This document shows positions 54,721 to 63,969 of a stretch of 64,000 nucleotides of DNA, in pieces. The stretch is from Vallitalea pronyensis. Its GTDB lineage: Bacteria; Bacillota; Clostridia; Lachnospirales; Vallitaleaceae. Under the pieces are notes generated by a model. That model had not been told where the DNA came from. It made no database searches and saw only the letters and a program-made list of their open reading frames with translations. The translations under genes and the position numbers were made by a program. Location: positions 1-64,000 of the forward strand of contig NZ_CP058650.1 of the NCBI RefSeq assembly GCF_018141445.1, written 5' to 3'. Numbering within the stretch: position 1 is the stretch's first letter; each line of letters opens with the position of its first letter.

Positions 54721-56439
54721 ATGAAAAAGACGTTACTAGCAATTTTAATTGTAACCGTTACAATGAATGTTTTAAGTATTAGAGCAACAACACTCATTAA
54801 TTTTAAAGACGTTCCATTAAGCCATTGGGCGAAGGATAATATTAGCAAACTTGTATCTTTAGGAGTTGTTAATGGTTATCCAGATAGCACGTTCAAGCCG
54901 AGCAATAATATTCACGTCGATGCTTTTATTAAGTTGACCGTTAAAGCTCTAGGACATACGAATATTAAGAATGGCGATGCATATTGGGCAGAAAACTATA
55001 TCAATAAGGCATTAGATCTTAGTATTATTGAGAAAGATCAGTTCGACAGCTATAAACGTCCAATAACACGTGAAGAAATGGCAAGCATAACAGCTCATGC
55101 GTTGGGCTATGTGCAAAAGACTAAGAATATTGAACGTAACTTTCTATTTATACAAAGGACTATAAAAGACTTTTATAACATTGCTGACAAATACTTACAG
55201 GACGTTATAGAAAGTTATTACTATGGATTACTTACTGGTAAGCCTAACGGATTTGACCCAAAAGGTTTAGCAACACGAGCCGAAGCTGTCACCCTAACAT
55301 TACGGCTGATAGATGAATCCTATAGAAAGCCTATATACATACCACCAACCGTAACAGAGGATGACATAAAAAAGGATCAAGATGGAAAAATGTTCTTTGA
55401 TGTAATACGTTTCAGAGATTACAAGAATGAAGATGACCGTATCGCTACAGAGATAAAACATCAATATAGAGTCTATGAATGTCCTAGTGGAGAGACTACA
55501 GCTTTACAACTTATGTATGCCCTAGATAAAGTGTATAAGGATAATACAGGGTATGTACACTTAGGACAATCGGGCAAAGATGAACACCCTTTAGGGGTAG
55601 GCTATTATTGTCTTGATTCTATTGAACATTCATATGATCCAGTAGAATATGTAAGACACTCAGAAGTTTCATTTGGTGTTAAACATAGTAAGCATGATAC
55701 GGGTAGTTCATATAACATATCATTAAGTTATAAAACCCATGATATGACTTATGAGGAAAGATTTTATAAATACGAAAAAATGTTTGATACTATGCTTTGG
55801 TATTTGTATGAAGATAAGTATCAAGTTATGAAAGAGAAAGTTATTGAAATCTTACAACTAGCTGAAAATATGGACGTATATCAATATAACTACACCATTA
55901 AAATGAATGACAGAGAAATGTATGTAGAAATGAATCAAAACCACAGCGTAAGATTCTATATTTCTATAAGAGGTGGTAAAGTAGATCATTATTATCCAGT
56001 AGAGGAAAATGCACCTGACTTAAAAAAGAAAGCACCTAATTTTAGACTACAGGATATAGATGGGGAAATTCATGATTTAGTAGATTATGAGGGAAAGAAA
56101 GTATATTTAAGATTTTGGGTATCTTGGTGTTCCTATTGTATAGAAGAGCTAGATGAAATAAATAGCCTAGCTCAACAAGAAAATGATTTTGTTATATTGA
56201 CAATAGTTCCACCAGGAAGTAGAAATGAAAAAAGCAAAGAAGAATTTATAAAATGGTTCAATAATCAAGATTATAAAGATATGATTGTATTACTTGATGC
56301 AGATGGTGAAGTGTTTAATACTTATAATATATCATCTTATCCAACATCTGTTTATATTGATTCTGATGGTATGCTAGTACATCAATCAACCCAATACAAA
56401 ACTAATACTGAAATAAAAAAACTATTTGAAGATATGTAG
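54721..56439 (+). CDS. SLH-domain protein fused to a thioredoxin-like domain
   Basis: A 572-residue secreted protein. Signal peptide 1-22, then three SLH repeats (SHWAKDNISKLVSLGVVNGY near 37, YWAENYINKALDLSII near 87, and a third ending with TRAEAVTLTLRLIDESY near 195). A middle domain resembles that of SLH protein 1. The last 140 residues are a TlpA/redoxin domain: KAPNFRLQDIDGEIHDL near 440, the active-site WCSYC near 471, and YPTSVYIDSDG near 540. It would be a wall-bound thiol-disulfide enzyme, suggestively next to the cysteine-containing giant protein downstream. AGGAGG precedes the ATG. Confidence 0.88.
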   Translation: MKKTLLAILIVTVTMNVLSIRATTLINFKDVPLSHWAKDNISKLVSLGVVNGYPDSTFKPSNNIHVDAFIKLTVKALGHTNIKNGDAYWAENYINKALDLSIIEKDQFDSYKRPITREEMASITAHALGYVQKTKNIERNFLFIQRTIKDFYNIADKYLQDVIESYYYGLLTGKPNGFDPKGLATRAEAVTLTLRLIDESYRKPIYIPPTVTEDDIKKDQDGKMFFDVIRFRDYKNEDDRIATEIKHQYRVYECPSGETTALQLMYALDKVYKDNTGYVHLGQSGKDEHPLGVGYYCLDSIEHSYDPVEYVRHSEVSFGVKHSKHDTGSSYNISLSYKTHDMTYEERFYKYEKMFDTMLWYLYEDKYQVMKEKVIEILQLAENMDVYQYNYTIKMNDREMYVEMNQNHSVRFYISIRGGKVDHYYPVEENAPDLKKKAPNFRLQDIDGEIHDLVDYEGKKVYLRFWVSWCSYCIEELDEINSLAQQENDFVILTIVPPGSRNEKSKEEFIKWFNNQDYKDMIVLLDADGEVFNTYNISSYPTSVYIDSDGMLVHQSTQYKTNTEIKKLFEDM

Positions 56440-56447
56440 GTGATAAG

Positions 56448-59400
56448 ATGAAGATCAAAAAGATAGTCGTATTTACATTGGTACTTAGTATATTATTGAC
56501 TAATATCCATCATAAAGCGTTCGCAGCAACGAACAGTAACCCTTTGAGTTATGAGGGCATATCGGGACAAATACCCTTTGAAACCTTATCTTTGCCCCCC
56601 GATTACAAAAATAAGCCTTATATTACGGTCAATATAAGTGGTAAAAATACCAAACTATGGTTTAACACAGAATTGTGGGTTGATAAAAACATTGGTGTTT
56701 ATGGTCATTATGCTTATGTCCCAAGTAATGACTTTAAGAACTACACCGAGAATCCTGATCCATCCATTAAGACCCCTTATTATACAAGGGACGGAGTAAA
56801 GGGGGAGTACCGCTATCACGGGTATACGGTGGATGGAATTAGACACACAAATAAGTCTTTTCCAATCGACCAAGCATCTACAAGGCAATTGGAAGATAAA
56901 ACATGGCAATATAGATACTGGTTAAATCCAGTATTAAAGGCTAAAAAAGATGGCATAGTTAGTAATTGGAATGAAGATGCAATTAGATGGCAAAACCAAG
57001 ATACTCAACAATGGATCAATGATGGGATGAAGGATAACATAGACCTCGCAAACTCAATTAATAGGACAAATTCTAGTGCACAAGCGTATGATTACGCTAA
57101 CGTGCTAACGCCATCCACACTATATAGCTATGGCGAAGCTAAAATGTGGCATCAAAACAATTCAGGGTATTGGTATCAGACCTTTACCCTTAACAAACGT
57201 GATGGGCGTAAGCAAACCCCTGTTACATTGGATATTAATATACTGGACAAGGGGAAACACATCATGAATGTTGGTAAGGACAGCATGAGCATTAATGTTG
57301 ATGTAACGATTACATTAAAGGACGAAGCCTATTATGATGATATTATCGAACGTGAAATATATTACACTCGTAGGGATATTAGTCACTACAATTTAGACCT
57401 AAATGGCACTACATATAAATTCAATGGTAACAGTACCACCAATACATATAGCGGCACTGTAAACCTTGATATATTACGTAATAACATGTCAGATAATGGG
57501 GATTATGAAGTTAAGGGAATAGCAAGTGTTTCCTACGGAGAGCCAAAGTCTGACAATGCTTATGCTACAGATACAGACAAGGTTAATCAAAAAGAACCGA
57601 TACCTAAATTTAACAAAAGTGATGATTTAAAATCTCTATTTGGTAGTGCAACATTAGTACTTTTTTCAGATGATGAACCGTTAAACGCTGATAAATTCAG
57701 TTATAGGGATTTATCTAGAGGAAGTATCACAAAATATAAGTTTGAGCTTATTGGAGAAGATAGCACAATAGTTACAAGAGAGTACAATACTTCATCCGTG
57801 AATAGTCAAACTGTAAATAATCTACTATATGATTTAGCTAAAAACAAAGGTGATACGTATGAAGTCACCTTAAAGCAAACTGTTTATAATGATTCTAAAA
57901 GTGATACGTATGAGAGAGTAATCATTGTAAAAAAGGCGTTTGAACAAAAAGAAATCATTGAGATAGATATTGATCTACCGGATAAAGTCTTTGATATAGA
58001 GACTTACGAAGCGAAAATAAACGGTATGGACCAAAAGGATATTGATAGATTAAAAGTTACAATAGACGGAACAGCTATTAATGTCACCGTACCCCAATTT
58101 TTCGGGGACGGGTTTAGTTTTGGAGCTATTGAAAGTAATAATAATACAGAAGTCCATCTAATAGAGGTTAGTGCCACCAGTGACGACGATATCAAGAGTT
58201 TTGTGCAACGGTGGGTTACGGTCTATAATACTAAGCCAAAAGCTCAACTTGCTCTACAGGGTACACAAAAAGAAAATCGCAAATTTGAAGCCATTAACAC
58301 GTCTGATAATGCCAACGACCCATATTTGTTACAGCACTATCCTACAAGTTATACGTATCAAGTAACAGCTATAAACGGTGACATGAATAAATTCCATTAT
58401 GAACAAATCGGTGAAAATTACACATTCCAAGGAGCGGAAGAAGGTATTTATCAGATTAGCTGTATAGCTACCAATAGATCAGGCAGAAGTAGCACATATA
58501 ATCTTCCATTGGTTGTGATGAAAGACCACGTACCAGCCATGAGCTTTGATATTTGGAATAATTACCTTGCCAGGTCGGAAAGCTTATCTATGAATTTTGG
58601 TGTTGAGTCTATAGACGGTGACACCATCATTAACAAAAGGATTAAAATATTGAAGGACACCAACAAAGATGGTACATATGAAACAAGTATATTGGATACA
58701 GAGCTAACAGATAGCTTTACTTATACCCCAAGTGAATTAGGACATTATAGAGCCATCATATTGGCTGATGAAGCCTTTGGACAAGAAACTATTACCAAGT
58801 GGTTAGATGGTACAGAAAAGCGGTCAAATGAGATTATAAGAGACTTTTTTGTAGAGAACTTACGACCGTTGACAGAGATATACCTTGACATTCCTTTTAA
58901 TTTTCCACAAGTGGATGTCATCATTGCCGTAGATAAAAATCTATCTGACAGTAACAAAAGTCAGATAAAAAGCAAGCGAATTGAATACAACAATTATTTA
59001 CGTGAACAGGGTATAAACCCGACAATTGAAATATGGGATATGAAAGTATACCAACATTCTACTCCTGCATCTACTAGTCGCAATACTGGAAGTAGTTATC
59101 CATCAAGTTCGATATCCTATAGTAGCGGAGATTATTTTGGAACACTAACAAGATATAGTGTAGCAAATAACTCCTATTGGCAAGATTTTGGTTATTATAC
59201 AACAGAGCAAGAATGCCATACAGAAGAAAGGGTTGTTGAATCTTGGACATGTTCTGATTCAAGGTGTGCCGACCCCTGGGGGTGTATGATGGGGACGGGT
59301 AAACCTTGGCATACGTGCGGAACAAGAAAAGAATCCGTTACAGTTTGCAATAACGTAACTGTTTGGCATTCGGATAATCGGCTTATTAATAATTATACAG

Positions 59401-61427
59401 GATACTATAGCGGTACAATTTACAAATATGTCCGTCAAGAGCCACCTATAAGTAGCTTTAGAACCAACTCCGATAAATACATCATTTATGTGTCGCAATC
59501 AGGAATAAATGTTACTGCATCTAGTGAGCATCAAAACAGGTTAAGTCCTATCAAAGAGTTTACGGATTTAGTTAATGAACATGATTTTGATGTAACTCTT
59601 ATTGGCACTGATACCATTAAAAGTCAAAGTGTATACGATCATTATTTCGATACAACCGACATCATGGGGAATATTACAAAAGCATTAGATAACATCATAG
59701 GGGATAATTCTTTTAGTTCAGATTACCTTATGGAAGTCGGTCAATCAATTAACATTGAAACCGTAGAACTTGAAACAGAAGGGGACGGAATTAAGGAAAG
59801 CGGTTTTAAATATATCCACAATCCTAATTATTATGATAACTCAATGGGAATGTACAGTTATGCTGAAAGTACCTTTGTAGATGATAATAATTGGATAACC
59901 ACTAAACCGAGTATACTGGATAAAAGTGGTCGGCTAGAAATGCACCATAAAGCGAAAGATAGTATATTAGGATATGAAGCAGAAGAATTATTTTCCAACA
60001 TATTTAAAATATCGGTCAATATACACCGTAGACCAATTGCTGTCTTTTCTCTTGATTGGACATATGACCCCGTTCTGAAACATGTCAGAACAACTTGGGT
60101 TGATAGCTCGTATGACTTAGATCACCAGTACAGCGATCCCAATAAAGGGATTATTGATAGAAAAATTGTGTACTGGAACAATGCGTACCCTACGGAAAAA
60201 TTTTATAAGATTCCAGATAATCTACAAACCGGAGCAACTTACACCATATCGTATACGGTGAAAGATATAGAGAAAACGTGGAGTGATCCAAACATACAGC
60301 AGATTACCATTGCTACAGTACCACCACCACAAATATTAGATGCGAAATTAAAGACAGAGCTAACAAAGTTCAATATCAATAGCGTTCCTGCATCTGAAAA
60401 TCTTGTGTTGTACGATACAGTAACGAGATTTCCCTACAACCATCATTTAGAAATGGCATTATATAGTGGCTCAACTATTAGAACAACAAATAAGTCCGTT
60501 AGTCTCGTCCATGCAACTAAGAATGGAGATAATTATAACTGGAATAATATTACTTATAACGTACCTTCTACTTTACCCGACGGTAACTATACCTTTAAGT
60601 TATTGGCTATAGATGACAACAATAGCAATAATAAAGTACAGAAGGATTTTAATGTGACGGTTAAAACCCCTATTAACCTAGTGGGTAGCGTAGATGATTT
60701 AACAGAGGGAACGCCCATCACGATAACAGCAACTACAAGTAAGTATGCTAATAGTGTGTCCTTAGAGCTTTACAAAGGAACGTCCTACAGCAGAACCCTC
60801 ACCATGAACAACACGTCAACCGTAGGAGACATTAAAACGTGGGAAGTGACTTATACCCCTAATGGAGTCCCCGAAGGCAACTATACTGCCGAATTTACAG
60901 CTAGAACGCCTAACGGAAATATAGAGAGGGTATCTAACAATTTTAGACTAAACCAGTTAGCGATTTTATCCATGAATATTTGGGGAGAGTGGAATTACTG
61001 GCGAGGACAAGTTAACCTATTTGGAAAACAGCTTTTAAATATGCCGCATAGATTCCTGTCCTACGAGAAAGTACATATTGAAACTGAAATAAAAGGAAAT
61101 CCAGATCAGGTATATGTACGTTTTAGTCCAGAACTTGAAGCTATGATTTTCACAAATCAATATGGCCATACGTACAGCTATAGTGATCACATAGGCTATA
61201 CGGTGAATTTCCCTCTAAATATGACCAGTTCAGACGGTGAGACCTATAAGGTAGAGTATATACTACCACTTGCTGAATCCACGATGAATGATGAGGATAC
61301 ACGGTTAGGTGGACAATATTGGGTAGAGGTCACGGCCGTAAAAGGCAGCACAACTAAAACAATGAGAATTACGGATATAGACATCACTGGAAATACATTA
61401 GACAAAATATACATACAGCCAGAGTAA
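56448..61427 (+). CDS. Giant secreted protein with Cys-rich insert (1659 aa)
   Basis: Signal peptide about 1-26. The long extracellular region has Ig-like repeats. A vWA-like start, PQVDVIIAVDKNLSDSNKSQ, lies near residue 820. Around residues 920-965 is a cysteine cluster (QECHTEER, WTCSDSRCADPWGCMMG, WHTCGTRK, TVCNNV), unusual in a Gram-positive surface protein. YIIYVSQSGINVT near 1005 repeats the vWA-like style. The C-terminal 150 residues (WGEWNYWRGQ onward) are nearly identical to the 997-residue protein. It follows the SLH-thioredoxin gene after eight bases and ends in a terminator. A surface adhesin whose disulfides are set by its neighbour is an inference. Confidence 0.75.
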   Translation: MKIKKIVVFTLVLSILLTNIHHKAFAATNSNPLSYEGISGQIPFETLSLPPDYKNKPYITVNISGKNTKLWFNTELWVDKNIGVYGHYAYVPSNDFKNYTENPDPSIKTPYYTRDGVKGEYRYHGYTVDGIRHTNKSFPIDQASTRQLEDKTWQYRYWLNPVLKAKKDGIVSNWNEDAIRWQNQDTQQWINDGMKDNIDLANSINRTNSSAQAYDYANVLTPSTLYSYGEAKMWHQNNSGYWYQTFTLNKRDGRKQTPVTLDINILDKGKHIMNVGKDSMSINVDVTITLKDEAYYDDIIEREIYYTRRDISHYNLDLNGTTYKFNGNSTTNTYSGTVNLDILRNNMSDNGDYEVKGIASVSYGEPKSDNAYATDTDKVNQKEPIPKFNKSDDLKSLFGSATLVLFSDDEPLNADKFSYRDLSRGSITKYKFELIGEDSTIVTREYNTSSVNSQTVNNLLYDLAKNKGDTYEVTLKQTVYNDSKSDTYERVIIVKKAFEQKEIIEIDIDLPDKVFDIETYEAKINGMDQKDIDRLKVTIDGTAINVTVPQFFGDGFSFGAIESNNNTEVHLIEVSATSDDDIKSFVQRWVTVYNTKPKAQLALQGTQKENRKFEAINTSDNANDPYLLQHYPTSYTYQVTAINGDMNKFHYEQIGENYTFQGAEEGIYQISCIATNRSGRSSTYNLPLVVMKDHVPAMSFDIWNNYLARSESLSMNFGVESIDGDTIINKRIKILKDTNKDGTYETSILDTELTDSFTYTPSELGHYRAIILADEAFGQETITKWLDGTEKRSNEIIRDFFVENLRPLTEIYLDIPFNFPQVDVIIAVDKNLSDSNKSQIKSKRIEYNNYLREQGINPTIEIWDMKVYQHSTPASTSRNTGSSYPSSSISYSSGDYFGTLTRYSVANNSYWQDFGYYTTEQECHTEERVVESWTCSDSRCADPWGCMMGTGKPWHTCGTRKESVTVCNNVTVWHSDNRLINNYTGYYSGTIYKYVRQEPPISSFRTNSDKYIIYVSQSGINVTASSEHQNRLSPIKEFTDLVNEHDFDVTLIGTDTIKSQSVYDHYFDTTDIMGNITKALDNIIGDNSFSSDYLMEVGQSINIETVELETEGDGIKESGFKYIHNPNYYDNSMGMYSYAESTFVDDNNWITTKPSILDKSGRLEMHHKAKDSILGYEAEELFSNIFKISVNIHRRPIAVFSLDWTYDPVLKHVRTTWVDSSYDLDHQYSDPNKGIIDRKIVYWNNAYPTEKFYKIPDNLQTGATYTISYTVKDIEKTWSDPNIQQITIATVPPPQILDAKLKTELTKFNINSVPASENLVLYDTVTRFPYNHHLEMALYSGSTIRTTNKSVSLVHATKNGDNYNWNNITYNVPSTLPDGNYTFKLLAIDDNNSNNKVQKDFNVTVKTPINLVGSVDDLTEGTPITITATTSKYANSVSLELYKGTSYSRTLTMNNTSTVGDIKTWEVTYTPNGVPEGNYTAEFTARTPNGNIERVSNNFRLNQLAILSMNIWGEWNYWRGQVNLFGKQLLNMPHRFLSYEKVHIETEIKGNPDQVYVRFSPELEAMIFTNQYGHTYSYSDHIGYTVNFPLNMTSSDGETYKVEYILPLAESTMNDEDTRLGGQYWVEVTAVKGSTTKTMRITDIDITGNTLDKIYIQPE

Positions 61428-61436
61428 ATAAAGAAA

Positions 61437-61472
61437 AAACTAGGAGTGTAATGCTCCTGGTTTATTTTTTTT
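61437..61472 (+). terminator. Terminator of the surface cassette
   Basis: AAACTAGGAG pairs with CTCCTGGTTT (one wobble), followed by a T-rich tail. Confidence 0.85.
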
Positions 61473-61501
61473 ATTTGAGGGCATAATATTAATACAAATA
61501 A

Positions 61502-61530
61502 TTGACAAGTGTATCCTTATGGGATATTAT
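61502..61530 (+). promoter_or_regulatory. Promoter of the candidate antisense RNA
   Basis: Consensus TTGACA and TATTAT with a 17-bp spacer, firing toward the 3' end of the minus-strand toxin gene with no open frame downstream. Confidence 0.75.
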
Positions 61531-61536
61531 ATAAGT

Positions 61537-61640
61537 AAGAAGTGCATTTAAAAAGGACACATGACGTGTCCCTCTAAAGGAGAATATTGTCCGTATTCTT
61601 AATTACTAATTAGATGATTGGCGTCATCTAAAATAATAAT
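61537..61640 (+). ncRNA. Candidate antitoxin antisense RNA
   Basis: The predicted transcript has three hairpins (61555-61571, 61581-61599, 61612-61629) and is complementary to the 3' untranslated region and end of the small hydrophobic gene on the other strand. Its 3' end is uncertain. Confidence 0.5.
61550..61571 (-). terminator. Terminator of the toxin mRNA
   Basis: On the minus strand GGACAC-GTCAT-GTGTCC is followed by T5. Confidence 0.75.
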
Positions 61641-61732
61641 TCTATGAGTAAAGAAACAATGAATTTAATCAGGATTGCTTGTGCTAGAGTTAGCAAAGCT
61701 TTTCTGATTTCTTCTTTTGTTCGCTTCTTCAT
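61628..61732 (-). CDS. Candidate type I toxin peptide (34 aa)
   Basis: ATG 61732 is eight bases after a very strong AAAGGAGGT. The 34-residue product has a charged start (MKKRTKEEIRKALL) and a single hydrophobic helix (IKFIVSLLIELLF), the form of membrane-active type I toxins. A convergent promoter overlaps its 3' end, as in Bacillus and Staphylococcus type I pairs. Plasmid addiction is the likely role. A small unlinked membrane peptide is the alternative. Confidence 0.6.
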   Translation of the reverse strand: MKKRTKEEIRKALLTLAQAILIKFIVSLLIELLF

Positions 61733-61804
61733 AAACTCTCACCTCCTTTCTCCAGATTAAACTGGATGGAAGTAAGAGGGATACGTCAATTAGTCCTTAA
61801 TCAG

Positions 61805-61833
61805 ATTATACCATATTCTACCACTAGAATCTA
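61805..61833 (-). promoter_or_regulatory. Promoter of the candidate toxin
   Basis: On the minus strand an extended -10 (TGG-TATAAT) with a weak TAGATT -35 box, 17-bp spacer, about 70 bases upstream of the toxin start. Confidence 0.5.
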
Positions 61834-61865
61834 TATTATTTTTTCTGTGCAATTTAACGAAAGAA

Positions 61866-62006
61866 TTTTAAGCTGAAGGTGGTTCATGAGCGTTCATCCT
61901 GGTGCAGCTCCTGGTGGATCACAAACAGCTGCAAGGACGTCTTTGTCACTATTCAACAAAAATAGTCTTTCAGGAGTCCCTGGTTAATTGTTTATTATCT
62001 CTAATA
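61866..62006 (-). repeat. 141-bp dispersed repeat, copy 2
   Basis: Inverse of 2557-2697 with about 15 differences and no gaps. The conserved middle (ATCACAAACAGCTGCAAGG and the ACTATT/AATAGT hairpin) has hardly changed between copies. Confidence 0.85.
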
Positions 62007-62310
62007 AGCTTCTTTACAATTCATTGTATAAATTCACCATACTATTTTTCCATAGCATAGAAATTGATAGCTAAGGACCAACTGAAATAACGACCAGGTT
62101 CTCAGGTCGTTAAGAAAGGCGGTAGCAACAAACGGTAGTGCGTTAGAAACTGTTACGTTGATAGTTTTTCTAGTTCATATTTCTTCATCTAATCCAAAAG
62201 TTTACTTCTTCTATACCCCTTATAATGGTTAAATTATCTCTATTTATTATTCCGTCACATTTATTCATCGTAATCATTATTAAACTGAATATTTTTACAT
62301 TAATTTACAA

Positions 62311-62339
62311 TTGAATACGAACATACATTCGCATATAAT
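62311..62339 (+). promoter_or_regulatory. LexA/SOS-controlled promoter
   Basis: TTGAAT and TATAAT with a 17-bp spacer. The spacer contains CGAACATACATTCG (62319-62332), the Gram-positive SOS box with one mismatch in the right half, placed so that bound LexA would block RNA polymerase. Confidence 0.8.
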
Positions 62340-62410
62340 ATTTATATAAGGTAAATAGATTGATTAAAAAGATATTATTGATTGTAGAATCAAAAAAGGT
62401 GGTGGTTTTT

Positions 62411-63667
62411 TTGAGTAGAATAATTCTGCACATTGATGCAAATGCCGCTTATTTAAGTTGGGAAGCTGCATATCGGTTACAACATGGAGAAAAAATTGAT
62501 TTACGTACAATACCAAGTATTGTAGGGGGAAGTGAAAAAAGTAGACATGGCATCGTTTTAGCTAAATCAATACCGGCAAAAAAATATGGGATAAAAACAG
62601 GAGAACCCGTAAGAGATGCCTTTAGTAAATGCCCTAATTTAGTAAGTGTTCCGCCTAGATACAATATTTACATGAACTGTAGTAATGCAATGGTTGAAAT
62701 ATTTAAAGAGTATACGGATAAAGTACAAAGATACAGCATTGATGAATGTTTTTTAGATATGACCCATTCACTTCACTTGTTCAGCCATGACCCTGTTAAA
62801 GTTGCACATGAAATAAAAGACAGGATTAAAAAGGAGCTTGGCTTTACGGTTAATGTAGGTATTGGAGTTAATAAATTACAAGCCAAGGTTGCAAGTGATT
62901 TTAAAAAGCCTGATATGGTTCACACCCTATATCCACATGAAATTGAAAAAAAGATGTGGCCTCTACCAGTAGGGGATTTATTTATGGTAGGCATGGCTAC
63001 TAAGCCAAAACTTTTCAAACTGGGTATTTATACCATAGGCGATTTAGCGAATACAGAAAAGGATTTAATTCATTCTCATCTTAAGAGTCATGGGTTAATG
63101 ATCTGGCACTATGCCAATGGTATAGATTATTCGGATGTGAGAAAAAGTAACTATGAATTTATTAAAGGCATTGGAAACGGAACAACAACACACTTTGATG
63201 TGGATAATAAAAATGAAGCTTATAAGGTGCTATTAGCCTTAACAGAAAGCGTTGCAATGCGATTAAGGGCTGCAAAAATGAGTACTCAGCTTGTTACGGT
63301 TGGGATAAAGACGAATGAATTTAGAAGTTCATCGCATCAAAGAAAGTTAGGTTATTGTACTGACACAACTTATGAAATATATGAAGAAGTTAAGAGGTTA
63401 TTTGATGATTTATGGGATGGAGAAACGCCTCTAAGAAAATTAAGAGTGAGAGTTTCAGAATTAACAGGTAACGATTTTTTACAGATGTCATTGTTTGATA
63501 TTAACAATAGAGAAAAACTTCAAAATGCTGATTTGTGCATAGATGCTATTAGAAAACGATTTGGTTCAAAGTCTGTTATAAGGGCTTCCTTTCTTTATAG
63601 TGGTATATCACCAATTCAAGGGGGAATGCCAGAAGATGACTACCCGTTAATGTCTAGTATTTTGTAA
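62411..63667 (+). CDS. Y-family DNA polymerase (DinB/UvrX-like)
   Basis: A 418-residue translesion polymerase. Catalytic acidic residues lie in ILHIDANAAYLSWE near residue 8 and in the YSIDECFLDMT block near 107, the SxDE signature. The little-finger domain lies at about 235-350. TTG 62411 with AAAAAAGGTGG upstream gives the usual family N-terminus; the longer frame to 62360 starts within the promoter region and has no ribosome site. UvrX-type polymerases are typical of conjugative elements and phages of Firmicutes. The LexA box upstream shows SOS control. Confidence 0.92.
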   Translation: MSRIILHIDANAAYLSWEAAYRLQHGEKIDLRTIPSIVGGSEKSRHGIVLAKSIPAKKYGIKTGEPVRDAFSKCPNLVSVPPRYNIYMNCSNAMVEIFKEYTDKVQRYSIDECFLDMTHSLHLFSHDPVKVAHEIKDRIKKELGFTVNVGIGVNKLQAKVASDFKKPDMVHTLYPHEIEKKMWPLPVGDLFMVGMATKPKLFKLGIYTIGDLANTEKDLIHSHLKSHGLMIWHYANGIDYSDVRKSNYEFIKGIGNGTTTHFDVDNKNEAYKVLLALTESVAMRLRAAKMSTQLVTVGIKTNEFRSSSHQRKLGYCTDTTYEIYEEVKRLFDDLWDGETPLRKLRVRVSELTGNDFLQMSLFDINNREKLQNADLCIDAIRKRFGSKSVIRASFLYSGISPIQGGMPEDDYPLMSSIL

Positions 63668-63691
63668 TTTTAAGTTGAAAAGAGGATATCC

Positions 63692-63961
63692 ATGAAAATC
63701 AAAAACGTAGTTCCTGTAGAATGTTATGCTTGGATGGATAGGGAGGGGAAGGTGTCTCCTATTCAATTTGTCTATGATAATGAGCCATATGGCCATATTC
63801 AAATAAAATATACGGATAAAAACAGATATGCAGGTAATTTACAATACGTTTTTGCTTGTATTGTATCTTCTCCCAAGGAAGAGCAATATGAGTGTGAACT
63901 ACGTTTTGAGACGATGACCTGCACATGGAAGTTGTATAAATTAGAACCCTATAAAGGGTAG
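63692..63961 (+). CDS. Small protein co-transcribed with the polymerase
   Basis: An 89-residue protein, 24 bases after the polymerase stop, with AGAGGA ahead of the ATG. Strand-rich with two cysteines and the segment CYAWMDREGKVSPIQFVYDN. A small gene in this position is common beside plasmid or phage Y-family polymerases, but the family is not recognised. It would share SOS induction. Its stop codon lies in the terminator. Confidence 0.65.
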   Translation: MKIKNVVPVECYAWMDREGKVSPIQFVYDNEPYGHIQIKYTDKNRYAGNLQYVFACIVSSPKEEQYECELRFETMTCTWKLYKLEPYKG

Positions 63962-63969
63962 GGTTTTTT
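63945..63969 (+). terminator. Intrinsic terminator of the polymerase operon
   Basis: AACCC pairs with GGGTT around an 11-base loop; T6 follows. Confidence 0.65.

Larger units (their letters stand above)
61733..62410. other. Intergenic region before the polymerase gene
   Basis: No gene. It holds the toxin promoter, the second 141-bp repeat copy (61866-62006), a hairpin AACGACC/GGTCGTT at 62089-62111 followed by a weaker AGAAACT/AGTTTTTCT hairpin near 62145-62172 that could end a small RNA, and the LexA-controlled promoter. Confidence 0.6.

Noticed and set aside
62089..62172. tRNA-like gene
   Set aside because: The hairpins do not make a cloverleaf, and the conserved TTC-type loop and acceptor stem are absent.
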